Made by a program: the position numbers and the translations under genes. A model generated the notes under the pieces. The model was not told where the DNA came from. It saw nothing but the letters and a program-made list of their open reading frames with translations, and made no database searches. A stretch of 64,000 nucleotides of DNA from Bacillota bacterium (lineage in GTDB: Bacteria; Bacillota; Clostridia; DSM-8532), in NCBI GenBank assembly GCA_022702935.2, contig JAKIML020000077.1, positions 1 to 64,000 of the forward strand, read 5' to 3'. Shown here in pieces: positions 33,550-41,972 of this stretch (positions are counted from its first letter, which is position 1; every line of letters starts with the position of its first letter).

Positions 33550-35220
33550 ATGAATATTCTCATTGGCGGGGCCTGGCCCTATGCCAACGGCTCCCTTCAT
33601 ATCGGTCATTTAGCCTCCCTGTTGGGCGGGGACGTTCTGGCCCGCTATTACCGCATTAAGGGGGATCGGGTACTCTATGTTTCAGGAAGCGACTGCCACG
33701 GAACTCCCATTACACTGCGGGCCAGAAAAGAGGGTGTCGCGCCGGGCGATATCGCAGAACGCTATCACAGGGAATTTGAGGACTGCTTTAAGCGGCTTGG
33801 CTTCTCCTACGATGTCTATGGGCATACCTATTCGGAGGAGCACAAGGTCTTTGTCAAAGAATTCCTCTCAGATTTATATCATAAGAATCGCTTATATGAA
33901 AAGCAGATAGACCAGACCTACTGTCCGGTCTGCAGCCAATTTTTGCCCGACCGCTTTGTCTCGGGACTCTGCCCCCACTGCCATAAGCCGGCCCGGGGGG
34001 ATCAATGCGATGCCTGCGGAAGTCTTTTGGACCTCACCCAGCTTATTGACAAGTCCTGCGGCATCTGCGGCAATGCCCCTGAAATCAGGCCCACCCGCCA
34101 TCTCTTTCTCGCCCTGTCAGAGTATGAGAAGGCCCTCCGCCAATGGGTGGAGCAGGCCCAGGGCTGGCGCGCCAACGCTTTGGGCATGACCCTGCGCTAT
34201 CTGGATGAGGGACTTGTGGACAGGGCTGTAACACGGGATATTGACTGGGGGATTGATGTACCCATTGAGGGCTATGAGGATAAGAAAATCTATGTATGGG
34301 TGGAGGCCGTCCTGGGCTATCTGTCGACCTCGGCTCAGGCAGCCCGCAATTATGACTGGGACTTTAAAGACTTCTGGGACAGCAGCAGCCCTTCCCTGCA
34401 TTACTACATCCATGGCAAGGACAATATCCCCTTCCACTCAGTCATCCTCCCCGCCCTCCTGCTGGCCAAAGGCGATTTGAAGCTGCCTGACAGGATTATC
34501 TCCAGCGAGTATGAGAACCTTGAAGGCAGAAAAATCTCCACCAGCGGCAATTGGGCCATATGGGTCCAGGAACTTTTGGATCGCTATGACCCTGACAGCA
34601 TCCGTTATTTCTTCATTGCCAACGGGCCTGAAAAGCGGGACGCAGACTTCTCCTGGCGGGAGTTTATTGGCTGCCATAACACGGATCTGGTCAATCAGTT
34701 GGGCAACCTGGTTCACCGAACCCTGGTCTTTTTAAAGAAGAGCTATGACCTGACTGTGCCCCAGGGCAGCCTGGAACCCGTTATTAAATCGGCCATTGAT
34801 AAAGCCTATGCCCAATCGGGCCAAGCCATTGAGACGGGGAATTTCAGAGAGGCTCTGGAGGCCGTCAATCAACTGGTCAGACTGGGCAACCGCTATTTTG
34901 ACGAGCAAAAGCCCTGGGTGACCATTAAGGAAGACAAAGGGCTCTGTGATCAGTCCCTGTATAACCTGCTGCAGATTATCGCCAATCTCACCCGCCTTTT
35001 GGCGCCCTTCACTCCCTTTGCGGCCCGTAAACTGACCTCCCTGCTGCACCTGAGAAATCAGGACCAGGATTGCGCTTTGCGTTTAAAAACCGGCCCCGGA
35101 TGGATTCCCATAGCCATACCATCAGGTCAAAAACTCAATGAACCCGCCCCCCTGTTCCAGAGGCTGGACATAAAATTGGCTGAGGATGAGCAGAAACGCC
35201 TTCTGGCGGGCATACTCTAA
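33550..35220 (+). CDS. metG: Methionyl-tRNA synthetase
   Basis: A 556-residue class I synthetase. The HIGH motif is HIGH in ANGSLHIGHLASL (about residues 17-20). Two zinc knuckles follow: CPVC...CPHC and CDAC...CGIC (about 122-175). The second signature is KISTSGNW (near residue 325), a variant of KMSKS. An anticodon-binding helical domain follows. It lacks the C-terminal EMAP-II-like tRNA-binding domain present in longer MetRS. The ATG at 33550 fits AAAGG 11 bases upstream better than the one at 33541. Confidence 0.94.
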   Translation: MNILIGGAWPYANGSLHIGHLASLLGGDVLARYYRIKGDRVLYVSGSDCHGTPITLRARKEGVAPGDIAERYHREFEDCFKRLGFSYDVYGHTYSEEHKVFVKEFLSDLYHKNRLYEKQIDQTYCPVCSQFLPDRFVSGLCPHCHKPARGDQCDACGSLLDLTQLIDKSCGICGNAPEIRPTRHLFLALSEYEKALRQWVEQAQGWRANALGMTLRYLDEGLVDRAVTRDIDWGIDVPIEGYEDKKIYVWVEAVLGYLSTSAQAARNYDWDFKDFWDSSSPSLHYYIHGKDNIPFHSVILPALLLAKGDLKLPDRIISSEYENLEGRKISTSGNWAIWVQELLDRYDPDSIRYFFIANGPEKRDADFSWREFIGCHNTDLVNQLGNLVHRTLVFLKKSYDLTVPQGSLEPVIKSAIDKAYAQSGQAIETGNFREALEAVNQLVRLGNRYFDEQKPWVTIKEDKGLCDQSLYNLLQIIANLTRLLAPFTPFAARKLTSLLHLRNQDQDCALRLKTGPGWIPIAIPSGQKLNEPAPLFQRLDIKLAEDEQKRLLAGIL

Positions 35221-35237
35221 TCAGGAGCAAAAGCCCC

Positions 35238-35297
35238 TTGACAGGAAGATCACTCCAGACTATAATCTAGGTGTACTAATATTGTTAGTACACCTAG
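35238..35297 (+). promoter_or_regulatory. Consensus promoter and perfect operator of the YtrA-type operon
   Basis: TTGACA (35238-35243), 17 bases, TATAAT (35261-35266), then a perfect dyad with 13-bp arms CTAGGTGTACTAA (35267-35279) and TTAGTACACCTAG (35285-35297). The arms match the GTGTACTAA type known for YtrA-family GntR repressors. The dyad covers the transcription start, so strong autorepression is expected. Confidence 0.9.
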
Positions 35298-35376
35298 AAC
35301 TCTATTGTGCGGAGGTATATTATTGCTGTGTTGCCAGGATTAGTTGCTTAATCCATAAAACCAAGGCAAGGGAGGG

Positions 35377-35763
35377 ATATTTATCATCGTTGTTGACTTA
35401 AGGAACCCAAAGCCCATTTACGAACAGATCAAGGACAACATCAAGCAGCTTATCATTTCGGGGGCGCTCAAGCCTGATGAAAAGCTTCCCTCGGTGCGGG
35501 AGCTGGCACAAACCACCTCCATTAATCCTAATACCATCCAAAAGGCTTACAAGGACTTGGAGAATGCCGGCTTCATTTATACGGTGACGGGTCGGGGCAA
35601 TTTTGTGGCGCCCACCCCTGAACGGGTCAATCCGCAAAAAACTGAGGCGCTTATGGAAACTCTCAAATCAACGGCCGCAGAATTGGTCTATCTCGGCGTT
35701 CCCCCTCAGGATATCCTTGCGGCGCTTGATGAGATCTTCCCCCAAAAAGGAGGCAAAGTATGA
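35377..35763 (+). CDS. GntR-family regulator, YtrA subfamily
   Basis: About 125 residues: IYEQIKDNIKQLIISGALKPDEKLPSVRELAQTTSINPNTIQKAYKDLENAGFIYTVTGRGNFV is a full GntR winged HTH, followed by a short dimerisation helix (YtrA type). The protein clearly begins near IIVVDLRNPKP, but there is no ATG, GTG or TTG in frame there: the codons after GGGAGGG are ATA TTT ATC ATC GTT GTT GAC. An ATG at 35494 would lose half the HTH. The gene must use a rare start (ATA or ATC) or carries a point change. Its stop overlaps the ABC gene by four bases. Confidence 0.82.
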   Translation: MFIIVVDLRNPKPIYEQIKDNIKQLIISGALKPDEKLPSVRELAQTTSINPNTIQKAYKDLENAGFIYTVTGRGNFVAPTPERVNPQKTEALMETLKSTAAELVYLGVPPQDILAALDEIFPQKGGKV

Positions 35764-36656
35764 TAGAGATCAAAGAACTCAAAAAATCCTTTGATGGCTT
35801 CTATGCTTTAAATGGTGTCAACGCTCATATTAAAAAGGGCTCAGTCTATGGTCTGGTGGGCCCCAATGGCGCGGGGAAAACAACCCTGATCAAGCATATG
35901 GCCGGAATCTTCATCCCCGACTCGGGCTCCCTTACGGTGGACGGGCATCCTGTCTTTGAAAATGTTGATGTTAAGTCCCGTATGATCTATATCCCCGATG
36001 ACTTATACTTCTTCCCCCAGGCCACCATTTTAGACATGAAAAGGTTCTATCAATCCATATACCCCGCTTTTGATGAGGAACGATTTGAAAAACTTAAGGA
36101 GATCTTCCCCATTGACCCCAAAAAACGGTTGAAGCGCCTCTCCCGGGGCATGCAGAAACAGGTGGCCTTCTGGCTGGGCATTTGCTTAAAGCCCGACATC
36201 ATGCTATTGGATGAGCCTGTGGACGGACTGGACCCGGTCATGCGCCGAAAGGTTTGGAGCGTCCTTCTCCAGGATGTGGCCGAACGGGAGACAACAGTGT
36301 TCATATCCTCCCATAACCTAAGGGAGTTGGAGGATGTGTGCGACCATGTGGGCATTATGCATGAGGGCAAAGTCATTCTGGAGCGGAGCCTTTCCGAATT
36401 GCAGAACAATATCTTTAAGCTTCAGATCGCCTTTGAAGGGGATCTTCCCGTTGAAATTGAACAGCTTGATATTCTCAGCCGGCAGGCCAGCGGGCGAGTA
36501 TGGATCCTCATTGTCAGAGGTCAAAAAGATAGCGTGCTGGAAACGGTAAATAAGCTGAATCCTCTTTTAGTGGACGCACTGCCGCTTTCCCTAGAGGAAA
36601 TCTTTATCTATGAGCTTGGAGGGATGGATTATGCCGTCAAGAATATCATACTTTAA
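35760..36656 (+). CDS. ABC transporter ATP-binding protein (YtrB-like)
   Basis: A 298-residue ATPase: Walker A GPNGAGKTT (about residue 35), a signature LSRGMQKQ (variant of LSGGQ), Walker B IMLLDEP and the His-loop ISSHNLRELEDV. The C-terminal 80 residues are an accessory domain. Overlap with the regulator gene (ATGA) and with the permease gene shows tight coupling. YtrA-type systems respond to cell-wall-active antibiotics in Bacillus; here the substrate is unknown. Confidence 0.9.
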   Translation: MIEIKELKKSFDGFYALNGVNAHIKKGSVYGLVGPNGAGKTTLIKHMAGIFIPDSGSLTVDGHPVFENVDVKSRMIYIPDDLYFFPQATILDMKRFYQSIYPAFDEERFEKLKEIFPIDPKKRLKRLSRGMQKQVAFWLGICLKPDIMLLDEPVDGLDPVMRRKVWSVLLQDVAERETTVFISSHNLRELEDVCDHVGIMHEGKVILERSLSELQNNIFKLQIAFEGDLPVEIEQLDILSRQASGRVWILIVRGQKDSVLETVNKLNPLLVDALPLSLEEIFIYELGGMDYAVKNIIL

Positions 36657-38520
36657 TAAAGGACTGTTTCTTAGCAATATCAAGCGCTATTGGCTCATTA
36701 CCTTTGCCTTCACTCTACTGCTGTTTCTTGTTGTCTCATCCTACCTCAGTGCAGTGACATCAACCACTTACAAATATGAAGGGATTTACGACGGGACATA
36801 CGGAGGAGCATTTAGAAGCAGCTATGATATCTTCATTCACGCCAATGAAGTTACCCTTCTGCTCCTGGGCTTTTTCTCGCTGGTTACTGGCCTTGCCATG
36901 TTCTCATATATGCACTTTCAGAAGAACACAGCCATGATCCACGCCCTGCCGTTAAGAAGAGAAACCCTCTTTGTCACCAACTATGTATCGGGTCTCTTCA
37001 TTGTGGGCTTGCCGCTTATCATCAACGGCATCATCCTTCTGGCAGGAGAGGCTCTCAGCAAGGTGTTCATCGATATAAACGGCACCTTCCTCTGGCTTGG
37101 AGTGTGCCTGGTCATCATATTGCTGTTTTACAACTTTACTGTCTTTGCAGGTATGTTTACGGGCCATTTAGCCGCCCAGGCCATCTTCTTTCTCATCTTT
37201 AACTTTCTGGCCATTTTCCTGGAATCCATCGTTCAAACAGTGCAAAGCAGCTTTTTATTTGGCTTTACCACTTCGGACTATATCTTAAGTGCCTGGTCTC
37301 CTCTTTATTATATCCTTACCTTTTTCTCTGGCTTCGCCTGGGGTAATGGCGAGTTTGGCATACTGGCCGGCTATTTGGCAGCAGGTCTCTTCTTCCTGAT
37401 TTCAGCCTTCTTCCTTTACCGGAAGCGGCATATGGAGGTGGCTACCGATGTCATCAGCTTCCCCATCGTCAAACCCATATTCAAGTACAGCGTGGCCTTT
37501 TGCTCGGCAGCGCTCTTGGGAACCCTTTTTGTTGAAAGCCTCAGACTTAATGATAATGTCCCCGGGTATGTCCTTTCCTATCTTCTGGGCGGTTTTATCG
37601 GCTATTTTGTCTCCGAGATGCTGCTTCGCAAAACCTTCCGGGTGTTCAAGGCCTATAAGGGCTTCCTGGTCTTTGCCCTGGTGCTGGTTCTTCTGCTTTT
37701 AAGCGTATGCCTGGACTTCTTTGGCTATGAGAACCGCATTCCCTCTCAGGATGAAGTGGAGATCATGTATCTGGCCCAGTATCCCGATGATATTGCTCGT
37801 CTGGCCTTAAGCCCTGAGGACTATGATCCTCAAAGGCACGGATATTATTTCAGGAGCTACGAGAACAATTTCGAAGCGCCTCCAAAACTCACCCCAGAGC
37901 ATATCAGGGATTTGCGGGCGCAGGCGGGCATCATTGAGGATGCGGAAGGCATTGCCAAGGCTAGACAAATCCATGCTTATATTGTGGAGAACAAGGAGAT
38001 GCTGAAAAGCCAGGAGCAATCATACCGGGACAGCCGCAATTTCGATGATTACCATAGCTTCACACTCACTTTTATCTATAAGCTTAAGGATGGAAGATTT
38101 GTGGAGAGACGATACTTTCTTAAGCTATTTAAAGACAATGACAGCCTGTATCCGCTTTTGAGAGAATACCTGTCCCTTCCCCAGATCCTAGAAAAGTATT
38201 GTCCCATCCTCAAGGACAGCGCCGAGGATATTCAAGTCATTTACTTGCATCTCTCCAGCGGACGCAGTTTTACCGTTAATGATAAGGAGGGATTCCTCAA
38301 GGCCTATAAGCAGGATATTCTGGCCCAGGATCCGGTATCCTTTTTCTATGGATACTCCACTGGTGGCAATTCAGTCAACTTTGGCATCAGCGTCCAGAGA
38401 ATTAAAGACGCTGCCTTAGAGACAAGAATTCAATCCGATCTGCCCATTGACTCAAGCTATAAGAACACTCTGGCGTTCCTGTTTGAAAATGGCGCGCTTT
38501 CCCCGGATAATCCTCCATAG
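36631..38520 (+). CDS. ABC transporter membrane protein with large C-terminal extracytoplasmic domain
   Basis: A 629-residue protein. About ten membrane segments in residues 15-375 (first is YWLITFAFTLLLFLVVSSYL), then a soluble domain of about 250 residues (DUF6449-like) that opens SVCLDFFGYENRIPSQDEVE and probably faces outside. I chose the ATG at 36631, seven bases after GGAGGG, which overlaps the ATPase gene by 26 bases. With the ATPase it forms an exporter-like pair under YtrA-type control. Confidence 0.82.
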   Translation: MPSRISYFNKGLFLSNIKRYWLITFAFTLLLFLVVSSYLSAVTSTTYKYEGIYDGTYGGAFRSSYDIFIHANEVTLLLLGFFSLVTGLAMFSYMHFQKNTAMIHALPLRRETLFVTNYVSGLFIVGLPLIINGIILLAGEALSKVFIDINGTFLWLGVCLVIILLFYNFTVFAGMFTGHLAAQAIFFLIFNFLAIFLESIVQTVQSSFLFGFTTSDYILSAWSPLYYILTFFSGFAWGNGEFGILAGYLAAGLFFLISAFFLYRKRHMEVATDVISFPIVKPIFKYSVAFCSAALLGTLFVESLRLNDNVPGYVLSYLLGGFIGYFVSEMLLRKTFRVFKAYKGFLVFALVLVLLLLSVCLDFFGYENRIPSQDEVEIMYLAQYPDDIARLALSPEDYDPQRHGYYFRSYENNFEAPPKLTPEHIRDLRAQAGIIEDAEGIAKARQIHAYIVENKEMLKSQEQSYRDSRNFDDYHSFTLTFIYKLKDGRFVERRYFLKLFKDNDSLYPLLREYLSLPQILEKYCPILKDSAEDIQVIYLHLSSGRSFTVNDKEGFLKAYKQDILAQDPVSFFYGYSTGGNSVNFGISVQRIKDAALETRIQSDLPIDSSYKNTLAFLFENGALSPDNPP

Positions 38521-38547
38521 GATCTTTCGCTGGCTAATCAGTAGTGC

Positions 38548-39399
38548 TTACAAAACCTTTGAAATCCTTGACTTCACATCATTCTTGAAGGACTCAATAT
38601 AATTGACCACATAGGCAGCCATATCCAGATGGTCATCCAGGGCAAGAGGCGTCAGGTCCATGGCATAGTTAATGGCAGAAGACGTGTCCACCCCATGTGA
38701 TTCTGCATAGGTGGCATTGGCCAGGCGCCTTCCCTGGGCGGCCAGATCATAGCGTTTCCCTCCGCAGATTTGTGAATCATGCACCTCGAGCACAGCCTGT
38801 GCAATATTGGGGTGGGACGACACATCCATAACTACCTTATCCTCGTCATTGAGCCAGTCCAGATTCCGCCAAACCTCACAGCCATAAACCTTTCTCGGCC
38901 GGAGATCCTGGGGAAGCGATCTGATGGCCTTGATAACCTTAACCACCGCACCCACATGGGTATCATGCTTATCGGCCAGGTTATGGGTATAGAGAATCTC
39001 GGGCTGCGCAAGCCTGATAAGCTCAGCAAGCTCATTCACAGCCTCTTCATTGCTGGGGTCCTTTATCTCGCCGCTGGTATAGCTGAGCATGGCAACCCCC
39101 GAGTATTCCCCCACATAGGCTGATTTTTTCTGTTCCTTTTTCCTTATTTCCTTCATTTCTTCGTTGGTATAGTCCTTGTACAGATCATCCCGGGGGCTAC
39201 CTGCGCCATCGGTGGTGACCACGCCAAAGAACCACTGGTCGTCTTTCCCGAAGCATTGAAGAATACCATGACAGGCCATGATCTCAATATCATCCTGATG
39301 GGCGGCAATAGCCATGTGGGTGGTTCTGGCCAAAGCTTTCTCAATGGGCTTCCCATCGGGGATAAAAAACTCGGCTCCTTTTTTATTGAGTTTATGCAT
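38548..39399 (-). CDS. PIG-L (LmbE) family deacetylase
   Basis: A 283-residue zinc-dependent N-acetylglucosaminyl deacetylase-like protein. Metal motif AAHQDDIE near residue 33 (AHxDD), then YTHNLADKHDTHVGAV with the further His ligands. No signal peptide, so it acts inside the cell. ATG at 39399 with GGAG eight bases upstream. It follows the SIS-domain gene by about 48 bases and is presumably co-transcribed, suggesting it deacetylates an amino-sugar conjugate before isomerisation. Confidence 0.85.
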   Translation of the reverse strand: MHKLNKKGAEFFIPDGKPIEKALARTTHMAIAAHQDDIEIMACHGILQCFGKDDQWFFGVVTTDGAGSPRDDLYKDYTNEEMKEIRKKEQKKSAYVGEYSGVAMLSYTSGEIKDPSNEEAVNELAELIRLAQPEILYTHNLADKHDTHVGAVVKVIKAIRSLPQDLRPRKVYGCEVWRNLDWLNDEDKVVMDVSSHPNIAQAVLEVHDSQICGGKRYDLAAQGRRLANATYAESHGVDTSSAINYAMDLTPLALDDHLDMAAYVVNYIESFKNDVKSRISKVL

Positions 39400-39447
39400 C
39401 ACTCTCACTCCTTCTATTGCTCGCTTTGGCGGGCTTTTTCTCTGCGG

Positions 39448-40485
39448 CTATCGTGTAATGGTGACCTTTGATAAGCCTCTGGGTGCGTCGGGGTTGAGCC
39501 CGCGAAGCTTGGCCAGATTGCAGGCAAAGATCTGGGCCGTAACCACATTGACAAAGGGCGAGATAAAATCATTGACTTCAGAAGGAATCTCCAGGGAACA
39601 GTTGCCCATGGCAAGGGTCTCGGCATCGTTGGAAACGATGAGAAGATCAGCGCCTGCGTTCTTAAGCTTTTGAATCATCTCATGAATATCCTTCAGACTG
39701 GGTCCCTGGGGCGCAAAGATAACGACGGGCATGTGGTCATCAACCATGGCAAAGGGACCATGGTGGAAATCCGAGGTGGCATAGGCCTTGGCACGGACAT
39801 AGGTGGTTTCCTGAATCTTTAAAGCCCCTTCCAGTGCAATGGCATAGTTGATGCCCCTGGCCAGTACAAAGCACTCATTCATAAACCGATAGCGCTCCAC
39901 CTTATTCTTTACCTGGTCGGCATTTTCTATGATTTGCGTTATCAGTGCGGGCACACGGGCCAATTCGGCCTTGAAGGCTTCATCGCCGGACCAAAGGGCC
40001 ACAAGCTGAGCCAAAAGATAAATCTGTGAGGTAAAGGTCTTGGTGGCGGCCACACTCTTTTCCACACCTGCTGCGCAATAGAGATGGAATTGGGCCTCCT
40101 GTGCCAGAGGTGATGCCTCATCATTGGTGACTGACAGGGTGGGCATTCCCTGAACCTTGGCAGCCCTAATGACCTCCAGCACATCGGCGGCCTTTCCCGA
40201 CTGGGATATTCCAATAACCAGGCTGTTATTGAACAGCAGGGTTTTGTTGTAAAGGGTAAAGACAGAGGGGGCGGCTAAGGTCACGGGTATTCCCATTTTT
40301 ATTTCAATAAGGTATTTGGCATAAATGGCGGCATGATCAGAGGTACCGCGTGCTGCAATAATGACATGATTAATTTCCCTCTCCTTAAGAACCTGGGCCA
40401 GGCTGATAAGGGTGTTCTGGTTCTTTTCCAGGCAATTCTTAAGGACCTGGGGCTGCTCTTGAATTTCAAACCACATTTGTGACAT
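39448..40485 (-). CDS. SIS-domain sugar isomerase (GlmS isomerase/NagB-II/AgaS-like)
   Basis: A 345-residue protein with two SIS domains and no glutaminase domain: VIIAARGTSDHAAIYAKYL (first SIS, residues 38-56), VIGISQSGKAADVLEVIRAAK, ATKTFTSQIYLLAQLVAL, then GPFAMVDDHMPVVIFAPQG in the second. Such proteins deaminate or isomerise amino-sugar phosphates. GGAGG precedes the ATG by seven bases. The dre-type site just upstream implies control by the adjacent GntR regulator. Confidence 0.85.
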   Translation of the reverse strand: MSQMWFEIQEQPQVLKNCLEKNQNTLISLAQVLKEREINHVIIAARGTSDHAAIYAKYLIEIKMGIPVTLAAPSVFTLYNKTLLFNNSLVIGISQSGKAADVLEVIRAAKVQGMPTLSVTNDEASPLAQEAQFHLYCAAGVEKSVAATKTFTSQIYLLAQLVALWSGDEAFKAELARVPALITQIIENADQVKNKVERYRFMNECFVLARGINYAIALEGALKIQETTYVRAKAYATSDFHHGPFAMVDDHMPVVIFAPQGPSLKDIHEMIQKLKNAGADLLIVSNDAETLAMGNCSLEIPSEVNDFISPFVNVVTAQIFACNLAKLRGLNPDAPRGLSKVTITR

Positions 40486-40527
40486 AGGATCTCCTCCTTA
40501 TTCCCTCATATATTGGATTATATGTAT

Positions 40528-40543
40528 AGTGGTCTATACCACT
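40528..40543. promoter_or_regulatory. NagR/DasR-type operator (dre-like site)
   Basis: AGTGGTCTATACCACT, with perfect 6-bp arms AGTGGT and ACCACT. The known dre consensus is GGTCTANACCA; the match is close. It lies 43 bases before the SIS gene and downstream of the gntR stop. Confidence 0.8.
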
Positions 40544-40598
40544 TTTATTATAGATCAAGATGTATTACTTCGCAATAGGTTCAGAGCATTTTGATTTT

Positions 40599-41327
40599 TT
40601 ACTTGCGATCCAGGTAAATACGGGCATTATAGGCGTATTGATCGGCCCGGTAAACATCCCGTTCATAGGAGAACTTCTGATCATTGGTGGTAAAGCTTAC
40701 CCCTGAGATACGCAGCAGGGGCACATTGGATGAAGCCTTGAGCAGCTTTTTCTCCTCGGCGGTGGGCACCGAGGCTTCAATGACATTGTCCATATAGGCA
40801 ATGCTGATGCCGTAGGATTCATTAATAATACGATAGAGAGACCCGGACAGGTCGTATTGCTCCAGGTTGGGGCACAGCCTCACAGGGATAAAGACCTCCT
40901 CCAGGGCCACGGGGACGTCATCGGCGCTGCGGAGCCTTTTAATGACATAAACCGAGTCCTCCGATGAAAGCCCCAGAATCTCCGCAATATCCTCACTGAC
41001 CCGCTGCTGAGCAAAATTAAGCACCTGGGTGGAAGGCGTCAGGCCCTTTTTCCTGGCCGACTCGGAAAAGCTGTCGATATTTCTTTGCTCAATCTTTTTC
41101 TTGGCCACGAAGGTTCCCCGCCCCTTTTCCCGTATGAGCAGGCCTTCGGCCACCATATGATTCAGAGCCTGGCGCACCGTCATGCGGCTGATGCCAAAGC
41201 TCTCTGAAAACTCACGTTCGGAGGGGATGAGCTCCCCCTCCTTATATTCACCATTCTGTATCTTCTTCTGAATAATATTTCTCAACTGATAGTAAACAGG
41301 TATGGGACTTCTTTTATCCAACATCAT
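40599..41327 (-). CDS. GntR/HutC-type amino-sugar regulator (NagR/YvoA-like)
   Basis: A 242-residue regulator: N-terminal GntR winged HTH (YYQLRNIIQKKIQNGEYKEG, FGISRMTVRQALNHMVAEGL) and a C-terminal UTRA ligand domain. Relatives bind glucosamine-6-phosphate or GlcNAc-6-phosphate and repress amino-sugar genes. Two adjacent ATGs at 41327 and 41324; AAGGA is seven bases before the first. The SIS and PIG-L genes follow downstream. Confidence 0.9.
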   Translation of the reverse strand: MMLDKRSPIPVYYQLRNIIQKKIQNGEYKEGELIPSEREFSESFGISRMTVRQALNHMVAEGLLIREKGRGTFVAKKKIEQRNIDSFSESARKKGLTPSTQVLNFAQQRVSEDIAEILGLSSEDSVYVIKRLRSADDVPVALEEVFIPVRLCPNLEQYDLSGSLYRIINESYGISIAYMDNVIEASVPTAEEKKLLKASSNVPLLRISGVSFTTNDQKFSYERDVYRADQYAYNARIYLDRK

Positions 41328-41386
41328 AGACGATTCCTTCGTACACAGAGCTTTTACAATGAGTGTAATCCAAAGCACTCCAAAAG

Positions 41387-41972
41387 TCAAAGCAACTTCA
41401 CAAAGTTCTTTTTCCCTACCTGGAGCACATCTCCCTCGCTTGTTTGTACTTTAAAGCACTCCACCCTGGTTCCCTTGAGCCTGACGCCACCCTGGCTGAT
41501 AAGCCGTCTGGCCTCGCTTCCGCTTAAGGCAAGACCTGCGGCCACCATCACCCTGGTCAGGTCGGTCATACCATTTTCATCAACAAAGTCCTGAGTTATG
41601 AGGGAGGGAATATCCTCGGGGATCTCCTTCTCTCTGAAAACCTTGTTAAAATAGGCTTCGGCTTCACAGGCCAGGGCCTCGCCATGATAGAGCCTGACAA
41701 TTTCACGGGCCAGCTCCGCCTTGATATGGCGTGGGTTCTCACCCCCGTCCAGTCTGCTCCGGTATTCGTTCACCCGGTCGGGATGAAGGTCAGTACACAG
41801 GTTAAAATAGCGTATAATCAGCCCGTCGGGTATGGCCATCACCTTTTCAAACATCAGGTTTGGCGGCTCATGAATACCAATGCTGTTGCCCAAGCTCTTG
41901 CTCATTTTCTCCACACCATCCATTCCTTCAAGAATGGGCATGAAAAGAGCGATAAATGTCAAGGCATGGGCA
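41387..41972 (-). pseudogene. tyrS: Tyrosyl-tRNA synthetase, N-terminally truncated
   Basis: About 190 codons encode only the C-terminal half of a TyrS of the KMSKS type: FMPILEGMDGVEKMSKSLGN, then the anticodon-binding region and a complete S4 domain (SGSEARRLISQGGVRLKGTRV...KNFVKLL). The HIGH-motif half, tyrosine-binding residues and any start region are missing. Homology stops about 20 bases downstream of the chemoreceptor gene's stop, as if a deletion removed tyrS residues 1 to about 200 plus the spacer. No start codon with a ribosome site is seen. It cannot make active TyrRS. Confidence 0.82.

Noticed and set aside
35494-35763. ATG at 35494 as start of the GntR gene
   Set aside because: It would remove the first half of the winged helix; conserved sequence extends upstream to about 35383.
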